In this document: one piece after another, positions 47,694 to 59,832 of the stretch
How the letters are laid out: each line of letters starts with the position of its first letter
Position numbering within the stretch: position 1 is the stretch's first letter
Source of the DNA: Dichotomocladium elegans
Lineage: Eukaryota; Mucoromycota; Mucoromycetes; Mucorales; Lichtheimiaceae
Length of the DNA: 64,000 bases
Direction of reading: 5' to 3'
Assembly (NCBI GenBank): GCA_025716815.1
Contig: JAIXMN010000001.1
Span: forward strand, 806,001 to 870,000
Made by a program: the position numbers and the translations under genes
Notes under the pieces: generated by a model
Seen by the model: only the letters and a program-made list of their open reading frames with translations
Told to the model about the DNA's origin: nothing
Database searches by the model: none

Positions 47694-49345
47694 GCCAGTT
47701 CTGTAGTCGTAGGACCACAAAAATAAAATCGCGTTGCCCAGAATACGCATGACGACAAATCGAATGACACATGCATCCACGGAAGCATGTCATTTGGCAA
47801 TTCCGTCTCTTCCTTCTGACTCTTTCTCTTTTATACACTTTTACATTCTGAAATGAACAATCATTTTTATTACAAGGATGGCCCAAGTCATGCCGTTGAT
47901 GAGCGTGGCTGTCCTGAATCTATGGACTATATTGTTGATGAAAGAAATATACTCTGTGCCATCCGTTTGTTCTCGCACTGAATATCTGCTTCGCACATCT
48001 TGCAAAGATAACTCTGACCTTACTACTACACACATTCCCAAGCGAAAGGATGCAGACATTCGGATGAAAGAAGCAGGGATCAAGCGCAGGTACACAGCGT
48101 ACACGGACCACGACAAGGTCAGATTTTTCAAAATGATGTTTGACAAGGTCTCGAGTGCATCAGCTGCTAGGAATCCATGTTCTTCAGCCAACGATGGACG
48201 TTACAGTACGAGAAGGACCCCGACAGCATCTTTAAAAATCTTACGCGAGGGGTCATTCGCGTATTCTCCATGAAGAGTATAAGAGCGTTATTCTAGAATG
48301 TGTTGATGAGAATCCACCCATTGTCCTAGAGCAGCTGATGGATCAACTGCTCCAAAGATTCAAGGGTATGAAGGTATCTAAAACGATGCTCCATTGATTT
48401 ATGAAAACGAATGCAACTTGTCATTGAACATGGCTCGGTTTCAGCCTGTAGACAGGAATCGTACTGCGTAAGATCCAAAAACGCCTTGGCAGGGTGTGCA
48501 GATGGGACAGGACCGACATTGACTTTATAAAAAACTGCGTTTTTCTTGATGCGTCTGGATTCTATATTAATACGAAATGCAGCATGACATGGTCCAAGGA
48601 AGGAACTTCTGCAGTGGTCACAATACCAAAGACAAGAGCAATCTCAGCATCAGGCATCATTAAATGTAGCTTGCGAGTAGAGGAGCTGCAAGTGGACATT
48701 ATCTCAGCTTCCTTAAGGCTACGATGGACGGGATGGATAAGTATGAAGATACGAAGGGCCATTATTTGGTCATGGATAATTCACCTATCCATAAGGCCGA
48801 GGATATATTGATGTGCTTATCTTCCACCATACTCGCCTGAACTCAGTCCCGATTGAGCAGTTTTGGTCGGCTGTCAAGAGCAAAGTAAATGCAATAGGTT
48901 ACCCTATCATACCGCTGTGTTCCATTCTTGCAATCTTCTAATATTCCGGATCGTCTGTAGAAAACAATATCAGCCTAACTCAAGTGCCTCGAGAGGAGAG
49001 GATATGTGCTTTGGGTGGGACAGCGATCTGGCCGCATTCGCGCAGGTCTTCCACCATGTTTTGTCGAGATGCTTTTGTTCTTCTGCTTCTGCCTCTGGCG
49101 TTGTCGCTGGTCCGTCGTCGTTCCTTCCTCCAACCCTTCCGCCGTCGGCGCCCAGCAGCTCCGGGCCCGTCCTTTCCTCTCTCTCTTCTGTCATTGTTAT
49201 TTTGCAATGGTACACCTAGCTACGTGCGGGGTAAGTTGAAGAGTAAGAAGGGGACTGATATTTCTGTTGACTAACGTGTATGTCTCCGGTCTTCTTTATC
49301 CATGCGGCGTAGTTTTCGAAAATGAAGTAAAAGTAGTTTACGCCG
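47694..49345 (+). mobile_element. Decayed Tc1/mariner-like element, copy 2
   Basis: Plus-strand counterpart of copy 1. Broken frames read YTDHDKVRFFKMMF (DNA-binding part), FLDASGFYIN...MTWSKEG (first Asp block) and GHYLVMDNSPIHKAED (second Asp block). Stops and frameshifts interrupt each part. The 3' flank of about 300 bp (CCTCGAGAGG onward) matches copy 1. Ends not fixed. Confidence 0.85.
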
Positions 49346-49406
49346 CACTGTATCACATCGGAGCAGCTATCTTTCTTTTTCGAATGTAAAAAGCAAGCGC
49401 ACACAA

Positions 49407-49409
<3 letters not shown>

Positions 49410-49460
<51 letters not shown>

Positions 49461-49470
49461 GGAGAGAGAG
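49410..49470. repeat. Compound (CA)n-(GA)n microsatellite
   Basis: About 16 CA units followed by about 12 GA units, in the gap between transposon copy 2 and the 3' end of the coiled-coil gene. Confidence 0.9.
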
Positions 49471-49572
49471 AATTGTATGAGAAAAAAGAGCAAGCTTATT
49501 GGATTTACTGTATAAAAATATATGCATAAAGGTCATCTTTGGCAATTAGCCTGGTTTCTGTAGAGATGACAT

Positions 49573-51561
49573 TCATCGCCTTCGTTCACCCTTCTTCTCG
49601 TGCTGCTCATCAAATCGAGTGGCGAGACGCTGGAAGAATCGGGTGGAAATACTCGGGGTGTTCCCGACTGTGCCGCGTGCTGTTGTGAAAGCAGTAGGCA
49701 CTCCACGGGTGATGAAATTCGTTGTTGCTGAACCACCTCCCATATTATCAAACCCGCCAAAGCCGGTCAAAAAGCTCGCAGGCCGCAATGTATTCATTGT
49801 GCTGAGGGTAATAGCGGGTGGTGCTGTCCCCGTGGATGACGGTTGTTGCTGTTGTTGTTGTTGTTGCTGCTGCTGCTGCTGCTGGTCATCGCCTGCTTCG
49901 GTTTGCTGACCCTGTTTGGGAGTTACTGAAGAAGACTGCGTGGAGGTCGATGTGCTGACAGACATGAGACCCGCATCACTTGAGCGCTCGGTCAAGAGAT
50001 ACTTAAGACCCTCTTGGGTCTTTTTCTTATCCGAGCTGATCGAGTCGTGAGTGATGACTCTGTGTCGAACCTCATTGCGTATAATCCAGTTGCGTTCGAT
50101 TTCTTTTTGCATCTCCTGTCTAAATTCGGTAGAAAATACAGGTCCCTAAAAGATAGCGCGGAATGAGTACTACGAGTACGCCATGATAGCTACTGGCGTT
50201 ACCTTGGTGATCTCGGTCTCCTTGCCACCATCCCAGTAAGAAGACACAGACCCAGCGCCGTTGCTTAGCGTATCGTCGTCAGACAGCCGTGGCTCGCTGA
50301 GACTATGAATAGTATCCTGGGCCTGCTCAAGCAATGCAGAGTATTTCTTTGCCTGTGCGACCATCATGGCCAGCTGTTCTTCGGAATCGATTTGCTGGCT
50401 CTCCAAGTCGGCTATTCTTGCCCGCAGCTGGTCGTTCTCGGCAACTACCCGGCTCAGATCAGACTGAATGTTGCGAACAAGATGGGATGTGTTGCTGCTC
50501 GATTGCTTCTGCGATGTGAGCGCCTTTTCAAGCAGGGCTTGCAAGTTGGTATTCATCTCTCGTGTCGTAGCAAGTTTATGCTCGACCTCGGCTGCATGAT
50601 TTCGTAACGGAGGGAAGATGGATTTTTTTATTATCATTATTTAAGGAATCATTCGATCATTTTCTCCTCGTCCTTCTTACCTAGTCGTTTGGCGTACATG
50701 CTCACGCGTGCACGAGAATCAACCTAAGGAGTAGGGAGGGAAGGGGAGTTGAACGAGTGTGAAGGTGTATAAAAAATGATGCAACAGAATGACCTGTGGA
50801 ATTCGGGGCCCCCACAACAGGGAAGAAAGGAAATAGGGTAAAGAGGGACGTACCATCTCAGTGGCCATGTCATTCAGCTGAGCAGACAGACCATCCATTT
50901 CTTTTCTGAATTTAACGAGTTCTCGGCGAGCCTGATTCAGCTCTTGTGTGAGATATATTCGTTCTTCATCGTCGTCCATGGAATTGTTTGGATTGTGATC
51001 GTTGTTGTAAGACGAGTCTTCGTCAGGAGGTGGGGAAGACGTTGCATCGCGGGTGTGTAACGAAGTCGAAACAGTCGAGGTGGTGGTGGTGATGGTAGTG
51101 GAATGGGTTGTTTGTATTAGGGTCAGCTCTTGTCGTAATAACTCGTTCTCTTGTTCTAAATAAGCAGTCTAAGGAACATGATTGCATTGTGGATGTTGAG
51201 ATTATAGGAAAAAGTCGTCCTTTTTTCTTTACCTTCAACTGAAGGGCTTCATTTGTCTCCGAGACAACCAGGCCCAGTTGTGCAGCGACATCCAGATCGT
51301 TGGCCAGGCTTGCTCGCTCGCGCTCTTTAGAAATAAGCATTTGACGTAGCGTGTCAATGTCATCGATGGCATTCACCTCTCTGATGAAAGAAGGTTTGTC
51401 TAGTTCGACAATGAGGGAGGTTGGTTTTGTGTTGTATAGCGATATATCAAAAGAAGAGACTGTTAGTCCCTATTTTTTCGGGTCTAACCTTCAGGCATGG
51501 TGCCGAGGCGTGCGAGGCATGGCTGAAGTTTATGCTGTTGTTCTGCTGAGGACCAGGTCAT
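49573..51561 (-). CDS. Coiled-coil protein of unknown function
   Basis: Six exons: 51489-51561, 51233-51378, 50854-51168, 50681-50723, 50203-50591 and 49573-50145; 512 residues, all phases consistent. Long heptad-rich helices dominate (ERERASLANDLDVAAQLGL, LNQARRELVKFRKEMDGL, SRVVAENDQLRARIADLESQ). A Thr/Ser-rich linker separates the first two, and a polyglutamine run of about 14 (49850-49890) precedes a Gly/Thr-rich tail. The AAQLGLVVSETNEAL pattern recalls adaptor-type coiled coils such as BICD-like proteins, but this is weak. No enzyme motif. Exon 1 is short and its acceptor (CAGAG) is not ideal, so the N-terminus is less sure. Confidence 0.8.
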
Positions 51562-52067
51562 AGTGGGCCCTGCATTGAAGACATACAGGCACACATAATG
51601 ATTTTGTTTTGGCGATATTTAATCACGCTAGATTAATGTGATTGCACTGCGCGTGTGCTCTTTTGAGCTTGTCTTACAGTTGATATTGTATTGAATTTTA
51701 TAGGATGAGAGGCAGTGGTGATGATGATGATGATGATGTTAATGCTTGAAAGAATGACGATAAAAGAAAGGACTGGCGCTATAGAAGAAGTAAGGAAAAA
51801 GATTGTCGAATGTAAGAGAAATGGATGTGTATAAAAAAAGGGGGGATGATGAGGGATTGTGTGGAGAGCGAAAGAAGAGGAGATTTTCAAAAATCGGCCG
51901 ACGACAACTCTGGTCTGTTTGTCTTTGGCTGTGGCACACACACACAGCGCGCGGCCTCCTCTCCCTCACTCCCTCACTATTTATTTTGCTCGCGCTTTTT
52001 TTCTCTCGTTTTTCTTCCCCTCTTGCTCCATAAAAAGTAAAAGCTAAAAAAATAGCCGCTCGAAACT
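51562..52067. promoter_or_regulatory. Divergent promoter region
   Basis: 506 bp between two divergent genes. It contains a (GAT)n tract (51719-51738), a TATA-like TATAAAAAAA at 51830-51839 and a pyrimidine-rich leader before 52068. Confidence 0.55.
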
Positions 52068-54285
52068 ATGCAATGGCGCTCATTCGTCATGCTCTCGGTC
52101 GGTTTGGCCGTGATGCTATTGGTCAGTTTCCTTGGAGACTCGCCGTATCCACGTCCAGTCAGAGTATATGCCTCTAAACCTGCTCGGATGGTGTCGGAGC
52201 CAAATGAGATTATTCTGACCATAACGGATGACCATTTGTATCAGACCTCGATTTGGTTTGAAACACCACTGACGGGTAGCGAAGAGACGCCTTTGCAAGG
52301 CACTGGCCCGCTCAAATCCGGAGTTGTTGGTAAATGTCCATACACTTAGAATGGGCCTGGAGAGGAGAGAGGTGGCTTCGTATTTGAGAGATCGCTCAGG
52401 AACACTTTTTTTGCAACAATAAACGCTGTTCAATATAGGTGTCATTCAACAGCGACGGAAACCGCTCATTACATTCTGTACCAACAACAGCGCAGTAACG
52501 TCCGATGGTATGTTCTCTTACTTTGATTGTGCCCGACGACATTGACCCGAGCGATATATGCCATAAAAGTAGAATGGACGTTACAATTCCAGCATACACT
52601 GACCGGCCCGATCTCAAAGATATCACATGCATCACCTGTTCATTCTGCTGCAACCCACCACGTCCAATTCGCCGTCCTATATCATGTTCTCCAAGATGAA
52701 GATCCTCAGCATATCGCACGCGTTTTCTACTGGCCAACAGAGCCAAGCAGTACTATGGAATACAAAGATCTCGTCTTTCCCGGGACAACGTGGATCGATA
52801 GTTTTGATTTGGAAGACTCCTCGATCATTTATTCCAGGCAGGTTCATCCGAAAGAGATGGAGATGTGAATGCTGATATATGTTTAAACAAAAAAGGGATC
52901 CTGACCAATACCGGTTTCGTATTGCCCACCTGCCACCCATGTTAACCGATGCGCCCCATGCAACAACGCTGAACTTGGACAACGTAATGCCGGGAGAGCG
53001 TGTTCGGAGTGAGTAAAGGATGTTCTTTTAGTGATGACTCCTCCCTCTGTTTACTTACTGAAACAAAGGATACCATCAGCCACGAAACACGCAGCAACAT
53101 ATTGTGACCCATGCAAGGATCTATTCGCCAAAGTGAGACGCCCTCCACTTCCCTCATCGCGGATCAGCGCTTTCTTATTAATCGACGAACATTTAGCCAG
53201 AATACCTATCGTGTCCTTTCTGTTGATAGCCACAAGACCAAATCCAAGTTCTATAGCAACATGACCATTACCGATGGCAATCTTTCTACGGAGTCCTGGA
53301 CGCGCCGGGATGGCTGGCATGATAAGGTAATAGATAGAATGCGTCGGGCTCATCCCGGGTGGGTTTTCTGACCTTCTGTTTAACTTTGCGGTATTAGGAC
53401 GATGTATACAGCGATGATGGCATACAGTATATTGCCTTTGTGGACGGGACGCATCAAGTCCATCACGATCGTATGGAAACCAAAATGCCACATTTGAATC
53501 TGGGTAAGGAGCCCCTCCTCTCCATTGATCCGTGGTTTTAACATATATATGATGTAGCGCGCTCGAGAGATGGCTTAACAGCAGTGGTGCCGTACATTAA
53601 GAATAAATTCATGACAATTGATTTCACGGACCGACTCGATGTTCTCCAGCACGATGAAGACGAGAAACCGTATATCTATCGGCACAAGGACGGCTCTGTG
53701 CTTCCAGAGTACTTTTTCTGGGACCGAGTCACGATCGAAGGTTCCTCGGAGCATGAGACGATTGCAGGCACAGAGCTCGACGAAGACGGCTCGCTCCTGG
53801 CTGCGTGGACGGACACGAACGTAATTTACATTCATCAACGTGAAAAACATCCGTATCGACAGATTCGCCAACACGATTGGTTCCTGAGTATGGTTGTAGC
53901 ACCCACTCAGGGAGAGTTGGACGCAGCAGTAAGTGAGATGTGAAATATCAACAAAAGCGAAAAAGGAAGTGGGGTCATTCACCACGTATGATAGAGCATT
54001 GGCACCATTCTATTTCATAATGACGGAAAAGAAACATTTATGAGTATGTAGATATCTCTCCCCCCTCCCGGGATATTGATTGCTAAAGAATGCGCCTTGA
54101 CTCGTATTATTTTAGTCGTCGGTCTGAAAAATCAAGAAATTCGGTCCTACACGGTGGATCAGGTGGAGGAATCAGGCGGCATACACCTTCTCGACTTTTT
54201 ACGAGAACGGTGGGATATGTTGATTGCCATGTCTTTCATCATTTCAATATTTGTCATTAATGAATCGCATAGTGCTTCTCTTTAA
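52068..54285 (+). CDS. Unrecognised membrane protein with two end helices
   Basis: Ten exons: 52068-52329, 52439-52507, 52573-52864, 52896-53008, 53069-53132, 53197-53326, 53398-53503, 53558-53928, 53995-54043 and 54116-54285; 541 residues. An N-terminal hydrophobic segment (FVMLSVGLAVMLLVSFLG) acts as signal or anchor, and a C-terminal helix (MLIAMSFIISIFVI) precedes a short tail. The large part between is beta-rich with repeated HVQFAVLYHV, YIAFVDGTHQV and LLAAWTDTNVIYI strands, which suggests a propeller-like lumenal domain with possible N-glycosylation sites (NMT, NLS). I do not recognise the family. Introns are 31-110 nt; the third is only 31 nt, so that border is the least certain. Confidence 0.7.
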
Positions 54286-54643
54286 AAGTCCTACCATAAA
54301 AAAAAACAAATAATAGACTCAAATCATACGCTTTTGTGTACGCATCCATGCATAAGAAACTGCAGCAAAAAAGAAAGAAAATAGTGAGACATTTTTAGTG
54401 GATAGGAGAGATAAAACGGGGAAAAAATAATACAATATAGAAAGAAGAAGAGAAACGATGTATAAATGTAAAAAGGGATTATGAACATGAAAATAAAATA
54501 TATGGTATATGGATACATCTTTGGTCACAAAGAGAGAAAGCGTGCCAGCGTTATTTTTTTTTTTTTTTGCTTTTTTTTTGGGGGGGGTCGGCGAGAAAAG
54601 ATGAAAGAGATGGGAAGCGGTACGGTTTTTCAAGGTGTGCTTT
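54286..54643. other. Convergent 3' gap
   Basis: 358 bp of A/T-rich spacer with homopolymer T and G runs (54555-54587). Nothing else seen. Confidence 0.5.
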
Positions 54644-55515
54644 TCACAGTGAGCGGTTGCTATTGAGCAGAGGCGTTGTCTCCTCACGATGATACTGCAT
54701 TTCCTCGCCGACGGTTGTAGATGGCGGTTGGATTGATGGCCGGCGACTACCACTGCGACGACGGACGCCGAGAAGGATGAAGAACGATGCACAGAAGAGG
54801 ATAAAGGAAAATGCGGTGAGAATAACATAGTTTAACCACAGAATGAGCACGGATATCGTGGTTGATTTGCGAACAGAATCTGGTAAATCGTTGTGGTCGT
54901 CAAAGAAAAAGAGGAGATGGGTGCCTGTTTATCATCTTTGTCAGCAACCGATATTAGGCAGGATGAGTGCGTGAGGGGATGTGGTCGCAGGCGGACATTG
55001 GTCTTTTCCTTTCATCTTTCTCCCTCTCTATCCATCCCGTCTCTGTTCTTCTCTCACTTACCAAATAGCGCCCAACTAATCTGCCCGACAAAAATAAGAC
55101 AGCCCATGCGACTTAACCATACACTGGACCTCCGCTTGCCTTCAATCACCTGGTCTTCCACGGCAGAGGGCGGCGTGATCGCCATCTCCTTAGGATGTGG
55201 TTGCTGGCGGCATGCAGTCACCAGCACCATGACAATCGAAATTAATGACGACAGAATTGAGCCTGACAAGAAAACCATATAGAGCGAAGCTTCGGGAGAG
55301 AGCGACAACCACCATCGCCACCAGTCATCTGTATTGTCTCCGCCTTTGCTTCCATGTTTGAGAAGCTCGGTCAGAGCATTCGCAGAGACTACCATATTGT
55401 AAATATTCACCGGCAGCAGGGCCACAAGCGAAACCACCAGTCCAATAATGCCAATGAATCCAAGTGATAGGCCGACTGTCTTTGAGATAAAACCATGTTG
55501 CTTGTTGTTTGCCAT
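54644..55515 (-). CDS. Four-helix membrane protein of unknown function
   Basis: Two exons, 55062-55515 and 54644-54879, phase 1; 229 residues. Four hydrophobic segments are seen: GFIGIIGLVVSLVALLPV, YMVFLSGSILSSLISIVMVL, CLIFVGQISWALFG and VLILWLNYVILTAFSFIL. A Trp-rich loop (DDWWRWWLSL) lies after the first, and the tail ends TTPLLNSNRSL, with a dileucine-like sorting motif. The topology resembles MARVEL or SUR7-like tetraspans, but I see no diagnostic residue. The second exon restores a continuous fourth helix. Confidence 0.72.
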
Positions 55516-57249
55516 ACTGAGAATATAGCGAAGAAGAGGGAGAGGAGAAGTTGAAGAGTAAGAAGAGAGAGTGAGAAAGAGAGCGGAAGCTCAGTTGACT
55601 TCTATTTAAAAGAAAAAAATAGGTGGCGAAGGGGAGTGGAACGAGAGAAAGAAAGCGAGCGAGCGTTGTGCGTGTGTTGTGTGTTGTGGGTGTGTGTGTG
55701 CGTGCTTGGGGGGAGGAGAGTGAGTGGAAGGGGGAACGACGTCTGTCCTGTGCTCTCATCTTATACTCCGCTCGCTCACAAAAAAAAAAAAAAGGCACCC
55801 CGCCAAGATCAATTCGTAACGACTTAACCATGCATCTGTGAATGACCAACTGATTGAATCGACTGTGGAAATCCAAGGCTGGTTTCATGTCTGAATGTTT
55901 TAAAGGGTTGTAGGACGTGATCACTTGGTATCTCAGCGCCCAAGGATTCATTCTTTTGCCCTTTTATTGATGGTGCATTTTGCAACAATTGGCCCCGGAT
56001 GCGTTACGGCTGATTGAATATGATCACAACCTGTTTAATTCCATTCAAAACCCTTTCTGCTACGGGTTTTTGCAGCAAATAAAGCTAGGACCACCTTTGT
56101 GGGCGGATAGAATGCGCTGTTGTTACGAAAATGATTCTCTCACATACAGGACTTTTGACACATTGGGGGGGTGCAGCCTTCAGGAGATGAGATTCCATCT
56201 TGACTGGGAAGACAACGACGGAGAAAAAACCACGATATGATGACACGGTCTATTTCTACGCCATTGAAGCTGCGTGGTACAATGCACTCTTCCCGTGATT
56301 CAGAAATCCCTTTGATCGGGTGCTTTTTGCCGCGGAGCGCAGACATTGTATCCCCGCCTTTTTTTTTTTTTCAACCGTAGCGCAACCGCCCCTTCCCTCT
56401 CCCCCCCAGGGCGCTCTGCGTGGCATCCAAAAATGGAAAGATCTTTGCTTAACAAATTGCGCCATAAACGCGTCTTTGCATTATGCCAGCATCGAGACGC
56501 TCTGCCGACGCTGCTCAATCTCTTCAATGCCCGGTAGCTGGCTTATTGACAAATGGACAGAACGGCAGTTTAAGGTATATATATACAGACACTAAAACGT
56601 GGTAAACGTCGATCTGACGACGCATCCCGAAATCAAGGTTGGGACCGAAGCAATTTTTTAACTTAACGACATTCATGCTGAAAATGAGACGGTGCTGTAT
56701 GAACCTTTTGATCTAGTTTCTTGTGGCATTTATCAGACCTACTCATTGCCTCTGTAAGTCCGCATACAGCATCATTGTGGGATCCGGTTTATTAAATAGC
56801 CCGACCTGGAAGAATATAGGCTATAATCGCAAAGTGGGAACAAGAGAATATTCCAAATAGCCACAGAGAAAAGGAGGTGTAGAGCAGGAACTTGGATGAA
56901 GCGGAAAAGGAGATAAATACCAATACGGCTTGGGTATCCTTATCGTTGGCAAGAGAGGATTAGCAGTTGCTTGCTGCTACACAGGTTTTGCCTGGTCTGA
57001 TGGCCTCCAAAGATCTACTCCATAGGAGTTGCATAAGTTGTGATACAACCCAATATGGCGTTTGGCAATTCCATGCTATAATAATGCACATGTCTCTCAT
57101 GTCCCGGAAAGATGCTTAGATATACACTAACCATCGATTTCATCGCTTGACATTCTATTTTCGATGCGCGGCATTTCCCCAACATTGCTCGGTTATTGTT
57201 AGAAATCCTGACTGTATTTCTTTGGTACAACGTTGTTGTGCGCAAATAT
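55516..57249. other. Long gap with decayed coding pieces
   Basis: 1.7 kb. Plus-strand frames at 55980-56240 and about 56410-56595 (IQKWKDLCLTNC...SIETLCRRC) and on to 56760 (LNDIHAENETVLYEPFDLVS) look protein-like but lack a start and are broken by stops. They recall LRR-type spacing and may be a decayed F-box/LRR gene. The left part is the promoter of the four-helix protein, with purine-rich and GT-rich tracts (55630-55760). Confidence 0.4.
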
Positions 57250-58210
57250 GGATCCCATTGGATTTTCCCTGGCTATTCAGCCAGTGGAACTTTTTTTGTT
57301 CGCGGAATATGAATATAGTTTAGCAGCGCATTGTGCCTTGCCATCATTGCTGCCAGCCACTGCTGGCTATGTCGTCGTTATCCTGACATCAAGCGAGGCA
57401 CCGAAATCATTGCACGCCTCAGAACGCAACATTGTCAGCAGCGGCAGCACTGTTTCTTTGTGCTTCAATGACATCCCATTGCATGTTTTCTTAAAAGGAA
57501 CATTGTCAGCTATCATGTTCATACTCCACAAACAAAGGCTTTCCTCCATAGATGGCGATCGACGGGAGTTCCAACGCGGGGAGGTTTTCATTGAGTAGTA
57601 CTATACTGTACTGTAATTGGAATGGTATTTCACTCATCAGTAGCATATGCTTGATATTGATCCAAGCCATATGCTTCCCAACTTGTGTCTTGACGAAGGC
57701 AGAGGCTACTGGTAGAAATTTTTCGCTGGCAACCTGTTGGCAGGGGAAGGGGATTTAAACACTATTGCAGTCTGAAGGCTCATGATTTTTTTGTTAATAA
57801 TAAACCCATAGGAATGCTTAGCAGAAGGCACAAGAAATCACGAGTGAACTATCAGCAGGGGCTGACTACTGCAATCTCCCCTAAAGAACTTTCCGGCCTT
57901 GTTATCGCAGGGATATGATGCGATATGCAAGACACTTGGTCATTTTCCATTTGATGAATGGAGGGGAGGCACTCTATAGGTGAGCCGGGTGCGAAGAGAA
58001 CAATACAGGCTGCTGTATGACAACAGAGAGGCTCGACCTGCTAACATCATCATTCATTGTATATTCATCGGCGCACACGCAAACCACTCGGCTTATTACA
58101 CGCATAAGTCGCCTCTATTGAACCACAAATACTATATACTGATGACCTGATATCCATGATTGCATGACGCAAACTTGATTCAAAATAAAAGTATATAGTA
58201 CCACTTGCAT
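57250..58210. repeat. Larger copy of the repeat at 47.2-47.7 kb
   Basis: Two blocks (57260-57500 and 58070-58200) match 47245-47400 and 47540-47690 in order and orientation, but are separated here by about 570 bp instead of 140 bp. So the 47-kb copy has a deletion or this one an insertion. The right block ends close to the oxygenase gene promoter. Element class unknown. Confidence 0.65.
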
Positions 58211-58343
58211 GTATGTCATCTTTTGGAGAAGCAACTTTTGTTTGTTTTGTTAGTCCGACAGTGGAGTGTGCGGGAAAGAGTGGGGAGCGCAAAAAAAAGG
58301 GAATGTCAAAGTAGTACCACAGTTGGGCGCTAAGGCGGCTGAG

Positions 58344-59108
58344 ATGACTACGGCCAATTATACGAGTGACGATGATGCCGACTTTGATCCGTTTGCAGAT
58401 CTGTCTCACGAAGAAATAGCTCAAAATGAAGTCCGGCAGGAGCGAATGCACCGTCATGTTGAGCACATGCTCAATAAATTTTCGAACGATCCCCGGAAAC
58501 GGACCACACAAGAGAATCGAATGGTGTTCCACCACAGCCGCCTGGCGCGCTTCCAGGAGCCACAAAAGATTACGGGGTTGTTAACGATTGCAGAATGCGA
58601 CGCTGTCATGGCGGCTTTGTCGGACACACATAACGACCACAGCAGCTGGACTACGGACCGCCATTCGGCGTTTCCGACGACGGATATTCCCATCATCAAC
58701 ACGCCTTTTGCTTATTTGGCCGATGTGATCCGCAGTCGACTTTTCTCGAGGCTCGGTGCTCACTTTGGATTCGACGGGGAACGTGACCTCGCGTTTCGTG
58801 ATATTTTTATTGTCAAGTACAGGGCTGATGCCCAAAGCGGGCTCCGGAGCCACACGGACGGCTGTCTCATTTCCTTCAATGTGCTTCTCAATAGCCCCGC
58901 CGAATTCGAAGGCGGTGGAACATGGTTTGCCTCCACAAACACGGTTGTGACCATTGGCCAAGGCGACTGCGTTTTTCATGACGCCAGAATTATGCACAAA
59001 GGCGTCGATATTGTTCGAGGCGAACGATTCATCCTTGTGGGGTTTATAGATACCGTTGATACGATTGCCAAGGATTCGTGGGGCAAACACCAACGTCGCC
59101 AAGACTAG
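58344..59108 (+). CDS. 2OG-Fe(II) oxygenase, prolyl-hydroxylase-like
   Basis: Single exon, 254 residues. The double-stranded beta-helix core has the iron ligands His170 and Asp172 in RSHTDG, then His218 in IMHKGVDIVRGERF, where the Arg eight residues on would hold 2-oxoglutarate. FNVLLNSPAEFEGGGTWF fits the P4Hc/2OG-FeII_Oxy_3 pattern. The N-terminal 60 residues are acidic then charged (DDDADFDPFADLS) and unlike the core. The substrate cannot be told from sequence. The start is the first ATG; an open frame extends upstream without one. The promoter abuts a repeat. Confidence 0.87.
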   Translation: MTTANYTSDDDADFDPFADLSHEEIAQNEVRQERMHRHVEHMLNKFSNDPRKRTTQENRMVFHHSRLARFQEPQKITGLLTIAECDAVMAALSDTHNDHSSWTTDRHSAFPTTDIPIINTPFAYLADVIRSRLFSRLGAHFGFDGERDLAFRDIFIVKYRADAQSGLRSHTDGCLISFNVLLNSPAEFEGGGTWFASTNTVVTIGQGDCVFHDARIMHKGVDIVRGERFILVGFIDTVDTIAKDSWGKHQRRQD

Positions 59109-59832
59109 CGCCTCACTATGTACATTTTTTTTTTTTTGCTTTCTCCCCCTTTGTAATACAGTATTCGTTTCACAGGAGCTCAGGCATTGGTGCCACATGG
59201 AAAAAAAGGGTTGCATCGTCTGTTGTTGTATATTCATGAATCGGGCTGCGTATGCAGAACGCAAAAAATTCTTCAAAGACATCGCCTCTTCTCTGTATTA
59301 CCATCTAGTCCTCGAATTTTCCCACCGAAGCAATTCATGTACACATGCATTCGATTCGTTCTTGTTATGACGTTTTGAGCGGATGGGGTGACGCCCCGCC
59401 CCCCATACCATGTGCTGCCTTTCTTCATGATGAATTAGAAGACAATGAGATACCATGCATCTTCGGACACGAGGAATGCGTAGGTCAAATCGCGTTTATA
59501 TTTTTGACAAGTATGTCGCTTGGCAGAGGAGAAACGGAGGATCTGCGATAACAATGCAACATGGAGAATATTGTTATGCATAATTCAAGGTCATCAGACT
59601 GCTGTGTTTGTTTGCTAGTTTGCTAAAAAGAACTGACAAAGGGCTTTAGGAAAAACATTTATTCGATTAGTAAAAGGCTCGCAACTACAGAGTGCGATGG
59701 TGGCGGGGACAGTTGAAGGAGTGGGTGGAGGATAGTAGTAATATTAGATTAGCTATCGGAATAGGAGGCTGGGTGATAATTGTTATTGTTATGGCTGGCT
59801 GATAGTATTTCACGGAGTGAGTGGTAGGCACG
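59109..59832. other. Convergent 3' gap
   Basis: 0.72 kb between the oxygenase and GPI-protein stops, AT-rich with a T11 run at about 59126-59138. A 68-codon plus frame at 59345-59551 has no recognisable content. Confidence 0.45.
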
